From assembly GCF_014651995.1 (NCBI RefSeq), contig NZ_BMXY01000003.1, positions 262,085 to 326,084 of the forward strand: a DNA stretch of 64,000 nucleotides. The letters are read 5' to 3'. Positions 43,023-53,148 of the stretch are shown here, in pieces (position 1 is the first letter of the stretch; each line of letters opens with the position of its first letter). A model generated the notes under the pieces. The model saw only the letters and a list, made by a program, of their open reading frames with translations. It ran no database searches and was not told where the DNA came from. The stretch is from Cognatilysobacter xinjiangensis. Lineage in GTDB: Bacteria; Pseudomonadota; Gammaproteobacteria; Xanthomonadales; Xanthomonadaceae. The translations under genes and the position numbers were made by a program.

Positions 43023-43875
43023 GCCGCTTCACGAAACGCAGGGTCATGCGATCGCTCTCGCCGATCGCCTTGTATTTCGCGTCGTCCGCGGCGTCGTGGC
43101 GATTGACCGGCGGCAGCGTCCACACGCCGTTCGGATGGTCCTTGGTGTCGCGCGGGTTGGCGTTGACCTCGCTCGAGCCGTCGAGCACGAAGCCCGCGGC
43201 CTGCGCCATCGCGATCACCTGCTGCTGGCCGACGTAGCCCGACTTGTCGGTGGCCGGCACGTCGGCCCTGGCGCGGTGCTCGACCACGCCCAGCACGCCG
43301 CCCGGCTTGAGCACGTCGAAGAAGCCGCGGAACATCGCTTCGGCGGTGCCGGCCATGCGCCAGTTGTGCACGTTGCGGAAGGTCAGCACCACGTCGGCCG
43401 AATTCGCCGGGCCGAACGACGGCGCCTTCGGGTCGAAGCCGACGATGCGCGCACGGTCGTACTGCGCGGGCGCGGCGTCGAACTTCTGCTGCAGCCCGTC
43501 GCGGTTCTTCTGGTAGTAGGCGCGGCTCTTCTCGTCCGCCTGCGACGCCGGGTCGATCACCGCCGCGACGTACTGGCCGTTGTCGCGCAGGTAGGGCGCG
43601 AGGATCTCGGCATACCAGCCCGGCGGCGGCGTGATCTCGATGACGGTCTGGTCGCCGCGCACGCCGAAGAAGCTCAGCGTCTCCTTGGGATGGCGATAGA
43701 CGTCGCGCGCGACGTTGGCCGGGTCGCGCCAGCTGCCGGCGATGGCGGCGTCGAGCGCGGCGCCCATGCCGTTGGTGACCATCGGGCGGCCGGTGTCGGC
43801 ATCGTTGGCGGTACTGGCGCAGGCGCCAAGCAGCAGGGTGGAGGTCAGGGCGGCGGCGAGCAGGATCGGACGCAT
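43015..43875 (-). CDS. Exported SAM-dependent methyltransferase-like lipoprotein
   Basis: A 286-residue protein with a lipoprotein signal (LLLGAC, Cys19), then a Rossmann methyltransferase-like body: TVIEITPPPGWYAEILAPYL at motif I (Pro-rich rather than Gly-rich), DVVLTFRNVHNW and FFDVLKPGGVLGVVEHRA. The type matches predicted methyltransferases of COG4798. An exported methyltransferase has no obvious SAM supply, so the fold may be re-used or the protein may act in another way. First gene ahead of the DUF7010-like and rluE genes. Confidence 0.85.
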   Translation of the reverse strand: MRPILLAAALTSTLLLGACASTANDADTGRPMVTNGMGAALDAAIAGSWRDPANVARDVYRHPKETLSFFGVRGDQTVIEITPPPGWYAEILAPYLRDNGQYVAAVIDPASQADEKSRAYYQKNRDGLQQKFDAAPAQYDRARIVGFDPKAPSFGPANSADVVLTFRNVHNWRMAGTAEAMFRGFFDVLKPGGVLGVVEHRARADVPATDKSGYVGQQQVIAMAQAAGFVLDGSSEVNANPRDTKDHPNGVWTLPPVNRHDAADDAKYKAIGESDRMTLRFVKRRA

Positions 43876-44025
43876 GGCAACGCTCCAGTCAGGGGTGCGC
43901 GGAGCTTAACGGCAGTGGCCGGCAGGCGGCGTCGCCACGGCCGCCGCGGAACCGCCATCTCGCTGGCATCGGTCTGTCATGCGCGGCGGCGAAGCTGGCC
44001 GCATCCCCGATACAGGACGCCCGCC

Positions 44026-44157
44026 ATGGACCCGACCCGCGATCCGGCCCCGTGCATGCCCGCGACGCCCTATCGGCACGTCGCCGCGCGTTGCGACGAC
44101 GACGGCCTGCCGCCGGCGACGGTCGACCAGGACGTCGAGGAGTACTTCTTCGAGTGA
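44026..44157 (+). CDS. Possible 43-residue protein
   Basis: A short frame with ATG 44026 and an acidic C-terminus (DQDVEEYFFE). CAGGAC lies about 8 bases upstream and a hairpin about 11 bases after the stop, so it looks like a compact transcription unit. No relatives were recognised. It could also be chance. Confidence 0.3.
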   Translation: MDPTRDPAPCMPATPYRHVAARCDDDGLPPATVDQDVEEYFFE

Positions 44158-44167
44158 GGGGCGGGTA

Positions 44168-44195
44168 CCGGGCGGGACACGGACGTCCCGCCCGG
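44168..44195. terminator. Hairpin between the 43-residue frame and icd
   Basis: CCGGGCGGGAC / GTCCCGCCCGG with a 6-base loop, 8 bases beyond the icd stop. No T tract is seen in either direction. Confidence 0.5.
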
Positions 44196-44202
44196 CGGCG
44201 CG

Positions 44203-46575
<2,373 letters not shown>

Positions 46576-46947
46576 TCAGGCGACGACGGCCTCGAGCGGC
46601 GATTGCGGGAAATCCGCCGGCTGCAACGGGGCCAGCCCGTGCGCGGCACGCGCGCGATCGCACTGCGGGCTGGGCGCGCCGTGCTCCCAGCTCGCGACGA
46701 GGTCGCGGCAGGGCGACGGGCGATGCGCGTAGATCGAGCAGGCGGCGGCCTCGCCGATCGTGCCGGCGAGCGCGACGCAGCGGATCGCCGCGCCGCCGTA
46801 GGTGCCGCGCATCACCAGCCGATGCGGATCGAGCACCTCGGTGAGCGCGGGCGGCGTACCGGCCAGATCCGGCTCGGTCTCGGACCAGTGGAAGGCGACG
46901 CGGTAATGGGCGCAGCAGGCGCCGCAGGCCAGGCAGGGATGGCGCAT
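46576..46947 (-). CDS. YkgJ-family cysteine-cluster protein
   Basis: A 123-residue protein with the zinc- or iron-binding cysteine pattern of the YkgJ/FliB-like family: [13 protein letters not shown] at the N-terminus, [13 protein letters not shown] in the middle and [10 protein letters not shown] near the end. It has no known precise function. It begins about 100 bases from the divergent SPFH gene. Confidence 0.9.
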   Translation of the reverse strand: MRHPCLACGACCAHYRVAFHWSETEPDLAGTPPALTEVLDPHRLVMRGTYGGAAIRCVALAGTIGEAAACSIYAHRPSPCRDLVASWEHGAPSPQCDRARAAHGLAPLQPADFPQSPLEAVVA

Positions 46948-47045
46948 CGGTGGCGATCGGGCAGTCGAACGCGGACATTATCGCCGGGCCGCGGCATGCC
47001 TAGAATCGGGCGACCGGCGCGATCGCGCCCCAGCGAGGAGCGGAC

Positions 47046-48089
47046 ATGGGCGTTCTGGATTTCATCAAGGGCCAGGCGATCGAGATCATCGAATGGACCG
47101 ACGACTCGCGCGACACGCTGTCCTTCCGCTTTCCGGACGAGGACAAGGAGATCAAGAACGGCGCGCAGCTGATCGTGCGCGACAGCCAGATGGTGCAGTT
47201 CGTCGCCGCCGGCCAGTTCGCCGACCTGTTCGGCCCCGGCAAGCACACGCTCAAGACCGAGAACATCCCGATCCTGTCGCGGATCCTCGGCTGGAAGTAC
47301 GGCTTCGAGTCGCCGTTCAAGTGCGACGTCTACTACCTCAACACGCGCCTGTTCACCGGCAACAAGTGGGGCACCGCCAACCCGGTGATGATGCGCGACG
47401 CCGACTTCGGCCTCGTGCGGCTGCGTGCGTTCGGCACCTACGACTTCCGCATCGTCGACGCGCCGAAGTTCCTGCGCGAGGTCGCCGGCACCGACCAGAA
47501 CTTCCGCCTCGACGAGTTCGAAGGCACGATGCGCTCGCGCATCGTCAGCGTGTTCACGGAGGCGCTGGCGATGGCCAAGGTGCCGGCGCTGGACATCGCC
47601 GCGCGCTACAGCCAGCTGGGCGAGGCGCTGCTGCCGGTGGTCAACCCGATCATGCAGGCCAAGTACGGGCTGGAGATCACCGCGTTCGTGGTCGAGAACG
47701 TGTCGGTGCCGCCGGAGGTCGAGCAGGCGATCGACAAGCGCTCGGGGATGGCGGCGGTCGGCGATCTCAACGACTACGTGAAATTCCAGATGGCCAGCGC
47801 AATGGGCCAGGGCGGCGGCAGCGTGGCCGCGGCGCCGGCCGAGCTCGCGATGGGCATGGCGATGGCGCAGCAGATGACGCAGGGCATGAACGCGGCGGCG
47901 GCGAAGCCCGCGCCGAGCGAGGCGCCCGCGCTCGACGTGCTCACCCCGGAACAGGCTGCGCAACTGCTGTCGGTCTCGACCGAGGACGTGATCGCCGCGA
48001 TCGAGGCCGGCGAACTCAAGGGGCGGAAGATCGGCAACGCCTATCGCATCGCGCGCGCGGCGCTCGACGAGTACCTGCGCGGCGCCTGA
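47046..48089 (+). CDS. SPFH-domain protein (YdjI/virion-core-like) with C-terminal HTH-like domain
   Basis: A 347-residue protein. Residues about 1-240 form an SPFH/band-7 domain of the YdjI type (MGVLDFIKGQAIEIIEW, SQMVQFVAAGQFADLFGPG, FGLVRLRAFGTYDFRI, FVVENVSVPPEV). A Met/Ala-rich linker follows, and the last about 50 residues (LTPEQAAQLLSVSTEDVIAA, RKIGNAYRIARAALDEYL) match an excisionase/MerR-like helix-turn-helix. Relatives in Bacillus take part in membrane-stress responses with PspA. GAGGAG precedes the ATG. The next gene starts 1 base after its stop. Confidence 0.88.
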   Translation: MGVLDFIKGQAIEIIEWTDDSRDTLSFRFPDEDKEIKNGAQLIVRDSQMVQFVAAGQFADLFGPGKHTLKTENIPILSRILGWKYGFESPFKCDVYYLNTRLFTGNKWGTANPVMMRDADFGLVRLRAFGTYDFRIVDAPKFLREVAGTDQNFRLDEFEGTMRSRIVSVFTEALAMAKVPALDIAARYSQLGEALLPVVNPIMQAKYGLEITAFVVENVSVPPEVEQAIDKRSGMAAVGDLNDYVKFQMASAMGQGGGSVAAAPAELAMGMAMAQQMTQGMNAAAAKPAPSEAPALDVLTPEQAAQLLSVSTEDVIAAIEAGELKGRKIGNAYRIARAALDEYLRGA

Positions 48090-48090
48090 C

Positions 48091-49206
48091 GTGGTCGACG
48101 TCGTCCCGTCCGTCGCCGAGGCGACGCTCGACAAGCGCGCCTGCCCCGAATGCGGCGGCGACCTGCAATGGAACGCCGCGAAACAGGCGCTGGTCTGCCC
48201 CTACTGCGGCACCACCGCGCCGTGGCAGCCGGGCGACCCCGCGCCGGGCGCGATCGCCGAGCTCGACCTCGCGCAGGCACTCGCGAAGGCCGACGAGGGC
48301 GGACGCGGCTACGGCGAGGCGCGCCGCCAGGTGCAGTGCGAGAGCTGCCGCGCGATCAGCGTGTTCGAGGCGTCGCGCGTTGCCGACCGCTGCGCGTTCT
48401 GCGGCTCGCCGGCGATCGTGCCTTACGAGGCGCTGAAGGACGCGATCACCCCGCAGAGCCTCCTGCCCTTCCGCATCGCCGAGACGCAGGTGCGCGAGTC
48501 CATCCGCACGTGGTACGGCACGCGCTGGTTCGCGCCGAACCGGCTCAAGCGCGCCGCGCTCACCGACACCCTGCGCGGCCTCTACCTGCCGTACTGGACC
48601 TTCGACGCCCACGTGCACGCCGAGTGGACTGCCGAGGCCGGCCACTACTACTACACGACCGAGGCCTACACGCAGAACGGGCAGACGCGCACGCGGCAGG
48701 TGCGCCACGTGCGCTGGGTGCCGGCCGCGGGCGAGCTCGACCACTTCTTCGACGACGTTCTGATCGCCGGCACGCAGGGCGCGCACGCGCCGCTGCTGGC
48801 CCGGGTCGAGCCGTTCCCCACCACCACGGACCTCGTGCCCTATGCGGCCGAGTACGTGCGCGGCTGGACGGTGGAGCGCTACCAGGTCGATCTGCGCCGC
48901 GCGGCCGATCTCAACCTCGCGCAGATGGAGCAGGACGTGCGCGGGCTGTGCGCCGCGCAGGTGCCGGGCGACACGCACCGCAACCTGTCGGTGCATTCGA
49001 CCTACCGAGGTCGCACCTTCAAGCACGTGCTGATGCCGGTGTGGCTGGTGAGCTACACCTACGGGCGGCGCGCGTTCCAGGTGCTGGTCAACGGCTATAC
49101 CGGCGCGATCGCCGGCGAGCGGCCCTACAGCTGGATCAAGATCGCGCTGGCGGTCGCCGCCGCGGCGCTGGTGGTGCTCGGTTACCTCTGGCTTGACCGC
49201 CGTTGA
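48091..49206 (+). CDS. Zinc-ribbon membrane protein (YdjG-like), SPFH partner
   Basis: A 371-residue protein starting with GTG. It carries a first zinc ribbon (CPECGG...CPYCG), a second ribbon near residues 80-105 (CESC...CAFCG), a long soluble middle domain with Tyr/Trp-rich segments (GLYLPYWTFDAHVHAEW; HYYYTTEAYTQNG), and a C-terminal membrane helix (about 347-367, KIALAVAAAALVVLGYLWL) with basic end. The TFIIB-like zinc ribbon next to a YdjI-like SPFH gene repeats the Bacillus ydjGHI pairing. It probably anchors or recruits the SPFH complex at the membrane. Confidence 0.83.
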   Translation: MVDVVPSVAEATLDKRACPECGGDLQWNAAKQALVCPYCGTTAPWQPGDPAPGAIAELDLAQALAKADEGGRGYGEARRQVQCESCRAISVFEASRVADRCAFCGSPAIVPYEALKDAITPQSLLPFRIAETQVRESIRTWYGTRWFAPNRLKRAALTDTLRGLYLPYWTFDAHVHAEWTAEAGHYYYTTEAYTQNGQTRTRQVRHVRWVPAAGELDHFFDDVLIAGTQGAHAPLLARVEPFPTTTDLVPYAAEYVRGWTVERYQVDLRRAADLNLAQMEQDVRGLCAAQVPGDTHRNLSVHSTYRGRTFKHVLMPVWLVSYTYGRRAFQVLVNGYTGAIAGERPYSWIKIALAVAAAALVVLGYLWLDRR

Positions 49207-49231
49207 TTCCCTTCATGCAGGCGACCACGCC

Positions 49232-49861
49232 ATGACGATCCGCTGGTACTTCGACTTCATCTCGCCCTTCGCCTACCTGCAGCGCCGGCGCGTGCGCGAG
49301 CTGGCCAGGCACCACGCGATCGAATACCGGCCCGTGCTGTTCGCGGCGCTCCTCGACCGGCTCGACCACAAGGGCCCGGCCGAGATGCCGCAGAAGCGGC
49401 GCTTCACCTATCGCCACGTGGTCTGGCGCGCGCGCAGCGCCGGCATCCCGCTGCGCTTTCCGCCGGCGCATCCGTTCAATCCGCTGGCCGCGCTGCGCCT
49501 GTGTATCGCCGCCGGCTGCACCGACGAGTCCGTCGACGCGATCTTCGACCACCTCTGGCGCGATGGCCTGCGCGGCGACGACGCCGAATCGCTCGCGCCG
49601 GTGGCCGCGCGGCTCGGCCTCGACGCGGCAACGGCGATCGCCGATCCCGAGGTGAAGGCGCGGCTGCAGCGGAACTACGAAGCCGCCGTTGCCGACGGCG
49701 TGTTCGGCGTGCCCACGTTCGCGCTCGACGGCGAGCTGTACTGGGGCGAGGACGCGACCGCGATGTTCGAGGACCGCCTGCGCGACCCGGCCGCCTTCGA
49801 GGCCGGCGAGATGGCGCGGGCAGGCGCGCTGCCGATCGGCGTCGAGCGCGTGCGCCGCTAG
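49232..49861 (+). CDS. DsbA-family 2-hydroxychromene-2-carboxylate isomerase-like protein
   Basis: A 209-residue thioredoxin-fold protein of the HCCA isomerase/glutathione S-transferase kappa type: IRWYFDFISPFAYLQ with Ser in the active-site position, FNPLAALRL, and GVFGVPTFALDGELYWGED (cis-Pro). It has no redox CxxC. In naphthalene degraders HCCA isomerase acts in aromatic breakdown; no other such genes are near, so the true substrate is open. ATG 49232 is preferred to an upstream TTG at 49193. Its stop codon overlaps the stop of the convergent neighbour. Confidence 0.88.
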   Translation: MTIRWYFDFISPFAYLQRRRVRELARHHAIEYRPVLFAALLDRLDHKGPAEMPQKRRFTYRHVVWRARSAGIPLRFPPAHPFNPLAALRLCIAAGCTDESVDAIFDHLWRDGLRGDDAESLAPVAARLGLDAATAIADPEVKARLQRNYEAAVADGVFGVPTFALDGELYWGEDATAMFEDRLRDPAAFEAGEMARAGALPIGVERVRR

Positions 49862-50127
49862 CGGCCGAGCCGCCGCGCGACCATGTTCTTGTCGAGGATG
49901 CCCGCGATGATCAGGCCGAAGAACACCAGCCGCGCGAGCAGGTAGGTAGGCGCGGCTTCGCTGCCGGCGCCGAACCAGGCATACACCCCGCGATTGACGG
50001 CTTCCAGCATGAAGGCGGCGGCGAACCACAGGAACAGCCGGTCGCGGCCACTGCGCCAGAAGCGCAGGAACAGCAGCGCGGCCACCGCGGAGCCCATCGA
50101 CACCATGCCGAGCAGGAACATCTGCAT
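49858..50127 (-). CDS. Small membrane protein, DUF5985-like
   Basis: An 89-residue protein, MQMFLLGMVSMGSAVAALLF then LRFWRSGRDRLFLWFAAAF and two further hydrophobic stretches, so about three membrane helices. The FLRFWR-x2-RDRLFL-F pattern is typical of DUF5985 proteins. Its start is fused to the stop of the next upstream gene (TGATG). Third gene of a coupled three-gene unit. Confidence 0.75.
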   Translation of the reverse strand: MQMFLLGMVSMGSAVAALLFLRFWRSGRDRLFLWFAAAFMLEAVNRGVYAWFGAGSEAAPTYLLARLVFFGLIIAGILDKNMVARRLGR

Positions 50128-50384
50128 CAGCGTTCCTCCATGATCAGGCCGTAGATCAGGCTGCCGACCGCCAGCAGCGACAGCCCGTGGCGCACCGGCC
50201 ACAGCGCCGCGCCGGGGAACACCAGCGCGTCGAGCACCATCACGATGTTGGAGGCGGCGAGCAGGCCGAAGCAGATCGCGCTCCACACCAGCATACGCGA
50301 GCGCGTGCGGCGCGCACCGAGCGTGAGCAGTGCAGTACAGAGCAGCCCGGCGGCCGCGCACAGCAGATAGACGATGCCGTTCAT
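50127..50384 (-). CDS. Small membrane protein, DUF5985-like partner
   Basis: An 85-residue protein with three membrane helices (MNGIVYLLCAAAGLLCTALL; LLVWSAICFGLLAASNIVMV-type middle; LSLLAVGSLIYGLI end). It resembles, and is coupled to, the following small membrane protein; the two may form a heterodimer. The ATG overlaps the upstream gene's stop (ATGA). Confidence 0.75.
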   Translation of the reverse strand: MNGIVYLLCAAAGLLCTALLTLGARRTRSRMLVWSAICFGLLAASNIVMVLDALVFPGAALWPVRHGLSLLAVGSLIYGLIMEER

Positions 50385-50758
50385 TCGTCACGCCTCATCA
50401 CGAATGCATCCGCGAAATCGCGGGCCTGCCGACCGACGCTGGAGTGGATCAGTTCCGTCACCGCGACCACGCGCCGGCTGTAGGTGCCCGCGAGTTCGTC
50501 GACCAGCCGCGCGAGTTCGCCGCTCGCCGGCGCATACCGCGCCACGCCGTCCGCGTGTGTCGCTAGGTCCTCGCGGCAGAGCTCGGCGACGAGGGCGTCG
50601 ACGCGCGGCTCGGGCAGGTACAGACGTTCGGCGAGCTCGCGCATCGTCCAGCCGTCCGCGCGTGAACGCAGCAACAGGAGCGCCTCGAGCATCGGCACCG
50701 AATGGATCTTGGCGACGACGAACCTTCGCAGGTCCGGCGCCAGCATTGCAGTGGCCAT
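50381..50758 (-). CDS. Probable winged-helix regulator of the small membrane pair
   Basis: A 125-residue protein with a helix-turn-helix-like segment (LLLLRSRADGWTMRELAERL then YLPEPRVDALVAELCREDLA), followed by a helical tail with VDELAGTYSRRVVAVTELIH. The layout fits a MarR/winged-helix DNA-binding protein, though no named family was recognised. First gene of the unit; the coupling suggests it senses or regulates with the two membrane proteins. Confidence 0.65.
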   Translation of the reverse strand: MATAMLAPDLRRFVVAKIHSVPMLEALLLLRSRADGWTMRELAERLYLPEPRVDALVAELCREDLATHADGVARYAPASGELARLVDELAGTYSRRVVAVTELIHSSVGRQARDFADAFVMRRDE

Positions 50759-50853
50759 TGGCCCATGCTGGCGCGATGCAGCCCGTCGCACAAGACTTGC
50801 ACGACGGGCCGTCTGCAGGCAGGCCCTTCGATGAACAGGGCTTTTCGAGCGGT

Positions 50854-52653
50854 TTACTCGATGGGTTGGTCCAGCATGAGCTCGCGCACGAAGCGCACCG
50901 GCGGCGCGCCGTAGCCCAGCACGCGGTCGTGGTAGCGCTTGAGGTCGAACGCGGCGCCCTCCTTGGCCTCCACCGCGCGGCGCATGTCGAAATGCTCGGC
51001 GCTGCCGACGAAATACGTGGGCAGCTGGGCGCTGGAGAGCTGCGCCCGCACCCACTTGCCGGCGGCCTCGCGCTCCTGCTGGAAGGTGTCGTGCATCATC
51101 AGGCGCATGGCCTGATCGCGGCTCCAGCCGTCCACGTGGACGCCCTGGTCGAGGATCGCGTTGGCGATGGTGCGCAGGTAGAACTTCAGCTGCACCAGGC
51201 GGAACAGCGGGTCGCTGTCCATGTAGCCGGCGTCGGCCATCATGTCCTCGGTGTAGACCGCCCAGCCTTCCGCGAACAGGCCCGAGCGCAGCACCCCGCG
51301 CAGCGTGGACGGATGCCGCGCCGAGTGCATGCCTTCGAGGTAATGGCCCGGCATCGCCTCGTGGATGCTGAGCAGGTGGATCATCCGCGAGTTGTATTCG
51401 CGCAGGAACGAGTCGGTCTGCGCGGCCGTCCAGTCCTTCGGGATCGGCGAGATCGCGTAGTAGGTGTCCAGGCCCTTGTCGAGCGGGCCGGGCGAATCGG
51501 CATAGGCGACCGCCACGCCCTGCTGGAACTCCGGCATCAGGATGATCTTGACCGGGTCCGGCGGCACGGTGACGAGATCCTTCGCCTTGACGAAGGCGGT
51601 GGCCTGGTCGAGCGCGGCGCGCGCGTCCTCGACCACGCGATCGCGCGCGGGGCGCTCGGCGTACGCGAGCTCCAGCGCGGCCTCGATGGCCTTCTGGCGC
51701 TGGTCGTCGGTGGGCGTGGCGGGCGTCGCCGGCGCGCCCTTGCGCCCGGCGAGCACCTTCTTCGACAGGCCGTACATCTCGTCGCGCACGCGTGCGAGTT
51801 CGGTGCGCGCGCGCTGGCCGATCTCCGCGCGCGACAGCGAGGACATCAGTGCGAACTTCAGCTTGCGGTCGTAGAGCCCGGCGCCGATGCGCCATTCGCC
51901 GCGCGCGTTCGGCACCAGCGTGCCGTCCAGCCACGCCTGCTGCTCGGCGACCGCCTTGCGCAGGCCCGCCACCGCCGCGTCCAGCCGGGCGCGATCCGCA
52001 CCGCTCAGCTGGTCCGCGTTCGGCACGATGAACTGCTCGATCAGCTGCAGCACGCCGGCGTTCTGCTTGGCCACCGTCTCGGCATGGATCTTCGGCACGC
52101 GCGCGGGGTCGAGGTTGGCGCGCATCTGCGCGAACAACGTCGGAATCCGCTCCATGCGCGCGGTCGCCGACTTCAGGCGCTGCGGCATCGGCGCGAACTC
52201 GCGCGCCATCAGGTTGTAGATCGCACCGCCGGCAAGGCCGCTGTAGACCTGCGGGTCCCAGGCCCAGCTCTGGAAAGTCTCGAGGTTCCAGATGTCGGAT
52301 TCGAGCTGGTTGCGCAGGATCAGCGCGTCGACCTGGTTCTCGCGGCTGAGCGCCTGCGTGTCGATCGCATCCAGCGCGGCGAGCGTGCGGCGGCTGAAGT
52401 CGACCAGACGCGCGCGGCCGTCGGCGGAGAGGTCGTCGATGCGGTCGTCGAAACGGTGGTCACCCAGCTGCGTCGCGCTGACCGGGTTCAGGCGCATCCA
52501 GCCGTCGAGCCAGCCATCGGCGACCGCCTTGAAGCGCGCGTCCGCGGTCTGCTGCGAGGCCATGGCGGGCGGCGCGTCGGGCGCGGCGAGCGGCGCGCTC
52601 TGGCAGCCCGCGAGCGCGAGGGTGACGGCGAGGGCGAGAAGGGATGCGCGCAT
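50854..52653 (-). CDS. DUF885-family lipoprotein, putative metallopeptidase
   Basis: A 599-residue lipoprotein (lipobox LALAGC, Cys17), nearly all helical. The motif HEAMPGH at residues 431-437 is the conserved DUF885 zinc-binding-like signature (HExxxGH), and FAEGWAVYTEDMM a little later supplies a conserved Glu, like gluzincin/M32-type carboxypeptidases. It probably hydrolyses peptides in the envelope. Monocistronic; ATG 52653 is fixed by the signal peptide. Confidence 0.92.
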   Translation of the reverse strand: MRASLLALAVTLALAGCQSAPLAAPDAPPAMASQQTADARFKAVADGWLDGWMRLNPVSATQLGDHRFDDRIDDLSADGRARLVDFSRRTLAALDAIDTQALSRENQVDALILRNQLESDIWNLETFQSWAWDPQVYSGLAGGAIYNLMAREFAPMPQRLKSATARMERIPTLFAQMRANLDPARVPKIHAETVAKQNAGVLQLIEQFIVPNADQLSGADRARLDAAVAGLRKAVAEQQAWLDGTLVPNARGEWRIGAGLYDRKLKFALMSSLSRAEIGQRARTELARVRDEMYGLSKKVLAGRKGAPATPATPTDDQRQKAIEAALELAYAERPARDRVVEDARAALDQATAFVKAKDLVTVPPDPVKIILMPEFQQGVAVAYADSPGPLDKGLDTYYAISPIPKDWTAAQTDSFLREYNSRMIHLLSIHEAMPGHYLEGMHSARHPSTLRGVLRSGLFAEGWAVYTEDMMADAGYMDSDPLFRLVQLKFYLRTIANAILDQGVHVDGWSRDQAMRLMMHDTFQQEREAAGKWVRAQLSSAQLPTYFVGSAEHFDMRRAVEAKEGAAFDLKRYHDRVLGYGAPPVRFVRELMLDQPIE

Positions 52654-52751
52654 GGCGGCTCCGGCATTCGGGGAAGCCCAAGCATAAGCGGCGACGCCCG
52701 CGTTCATGCGGCGGCGGCCCGGCGGATGGGCGCGCGCGGTAAAGTACCGAC

Positions 52752-53099
52752 ATGCGGACATTTCCGGTGCTGCTGCGTCTGCTGCTCTGCCTCGCGCTGG
52801 TCGCGAGCGGCGTGGCCGGTGCGCGCGCGCAGGCGCGCATGCAGCTCGAGTCGCATGCGATGACGGCGATGGCCGACATGCCGGACTGCCACGACGCGGC
52901 GCCGGCCGAGCCGCTGCCCGCGAGCCACGACGACTGCTGCGATGCCGGTCCCTGCGCGTGCCCGGTACCGGCCGTGCCCGTGTTCACCGGCCTGCGCCTG
53001 GCCGCGGCATTGCCCGACGCCATGCAGGCATCGATGGACTTGACGCCGCGCCACCGCGCGCCGCGACTGGGCGATCCATTGCGACCTCCCATCGGCTGA
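52752..53099 (+). CDS. copL: CopL-family metal-binding regulator
   Basis: A 115-residue exported protein: signal peptide (about 1-26), then Met/His/Cys-rich mature part (MADMPDCHDAAP, HDDCCDAGPCACPV). In Xanthomonas, copL precedes copAB and is needed for copper-induced expression, partly through its own leader region. It lies 49 bases upstream of copA here. The locus lacks an adjacent CueR- or CopRS-type regulator, so CopL may be the local control element. Confidence 0.85.
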   Translation: MRTFPVLLRLLLCLALVASGVAGARAQARMQLESHAMTAMADMPDCHDAAPAEPLPASHDDCCDAGPCACPVPAVPVFTGLRLAAALPDAMQASMDLTPRHRAPRLGDPLRPPIG

Positions 53100-53148
53100 C
53101 GCGTCGCCCGTTCCGGGCCGTCCCTTCCGCCTTTCTGGAGTGAATCCC

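Noticed and set aside
51132-51143. GTCCACGTGGAC resembling the core of parS
   Set aside because: The palindromic core matches, but the outer bases differ at several positions from the 16-base parS. It lies within a DUF885 codon run and 42 kb from the origin.
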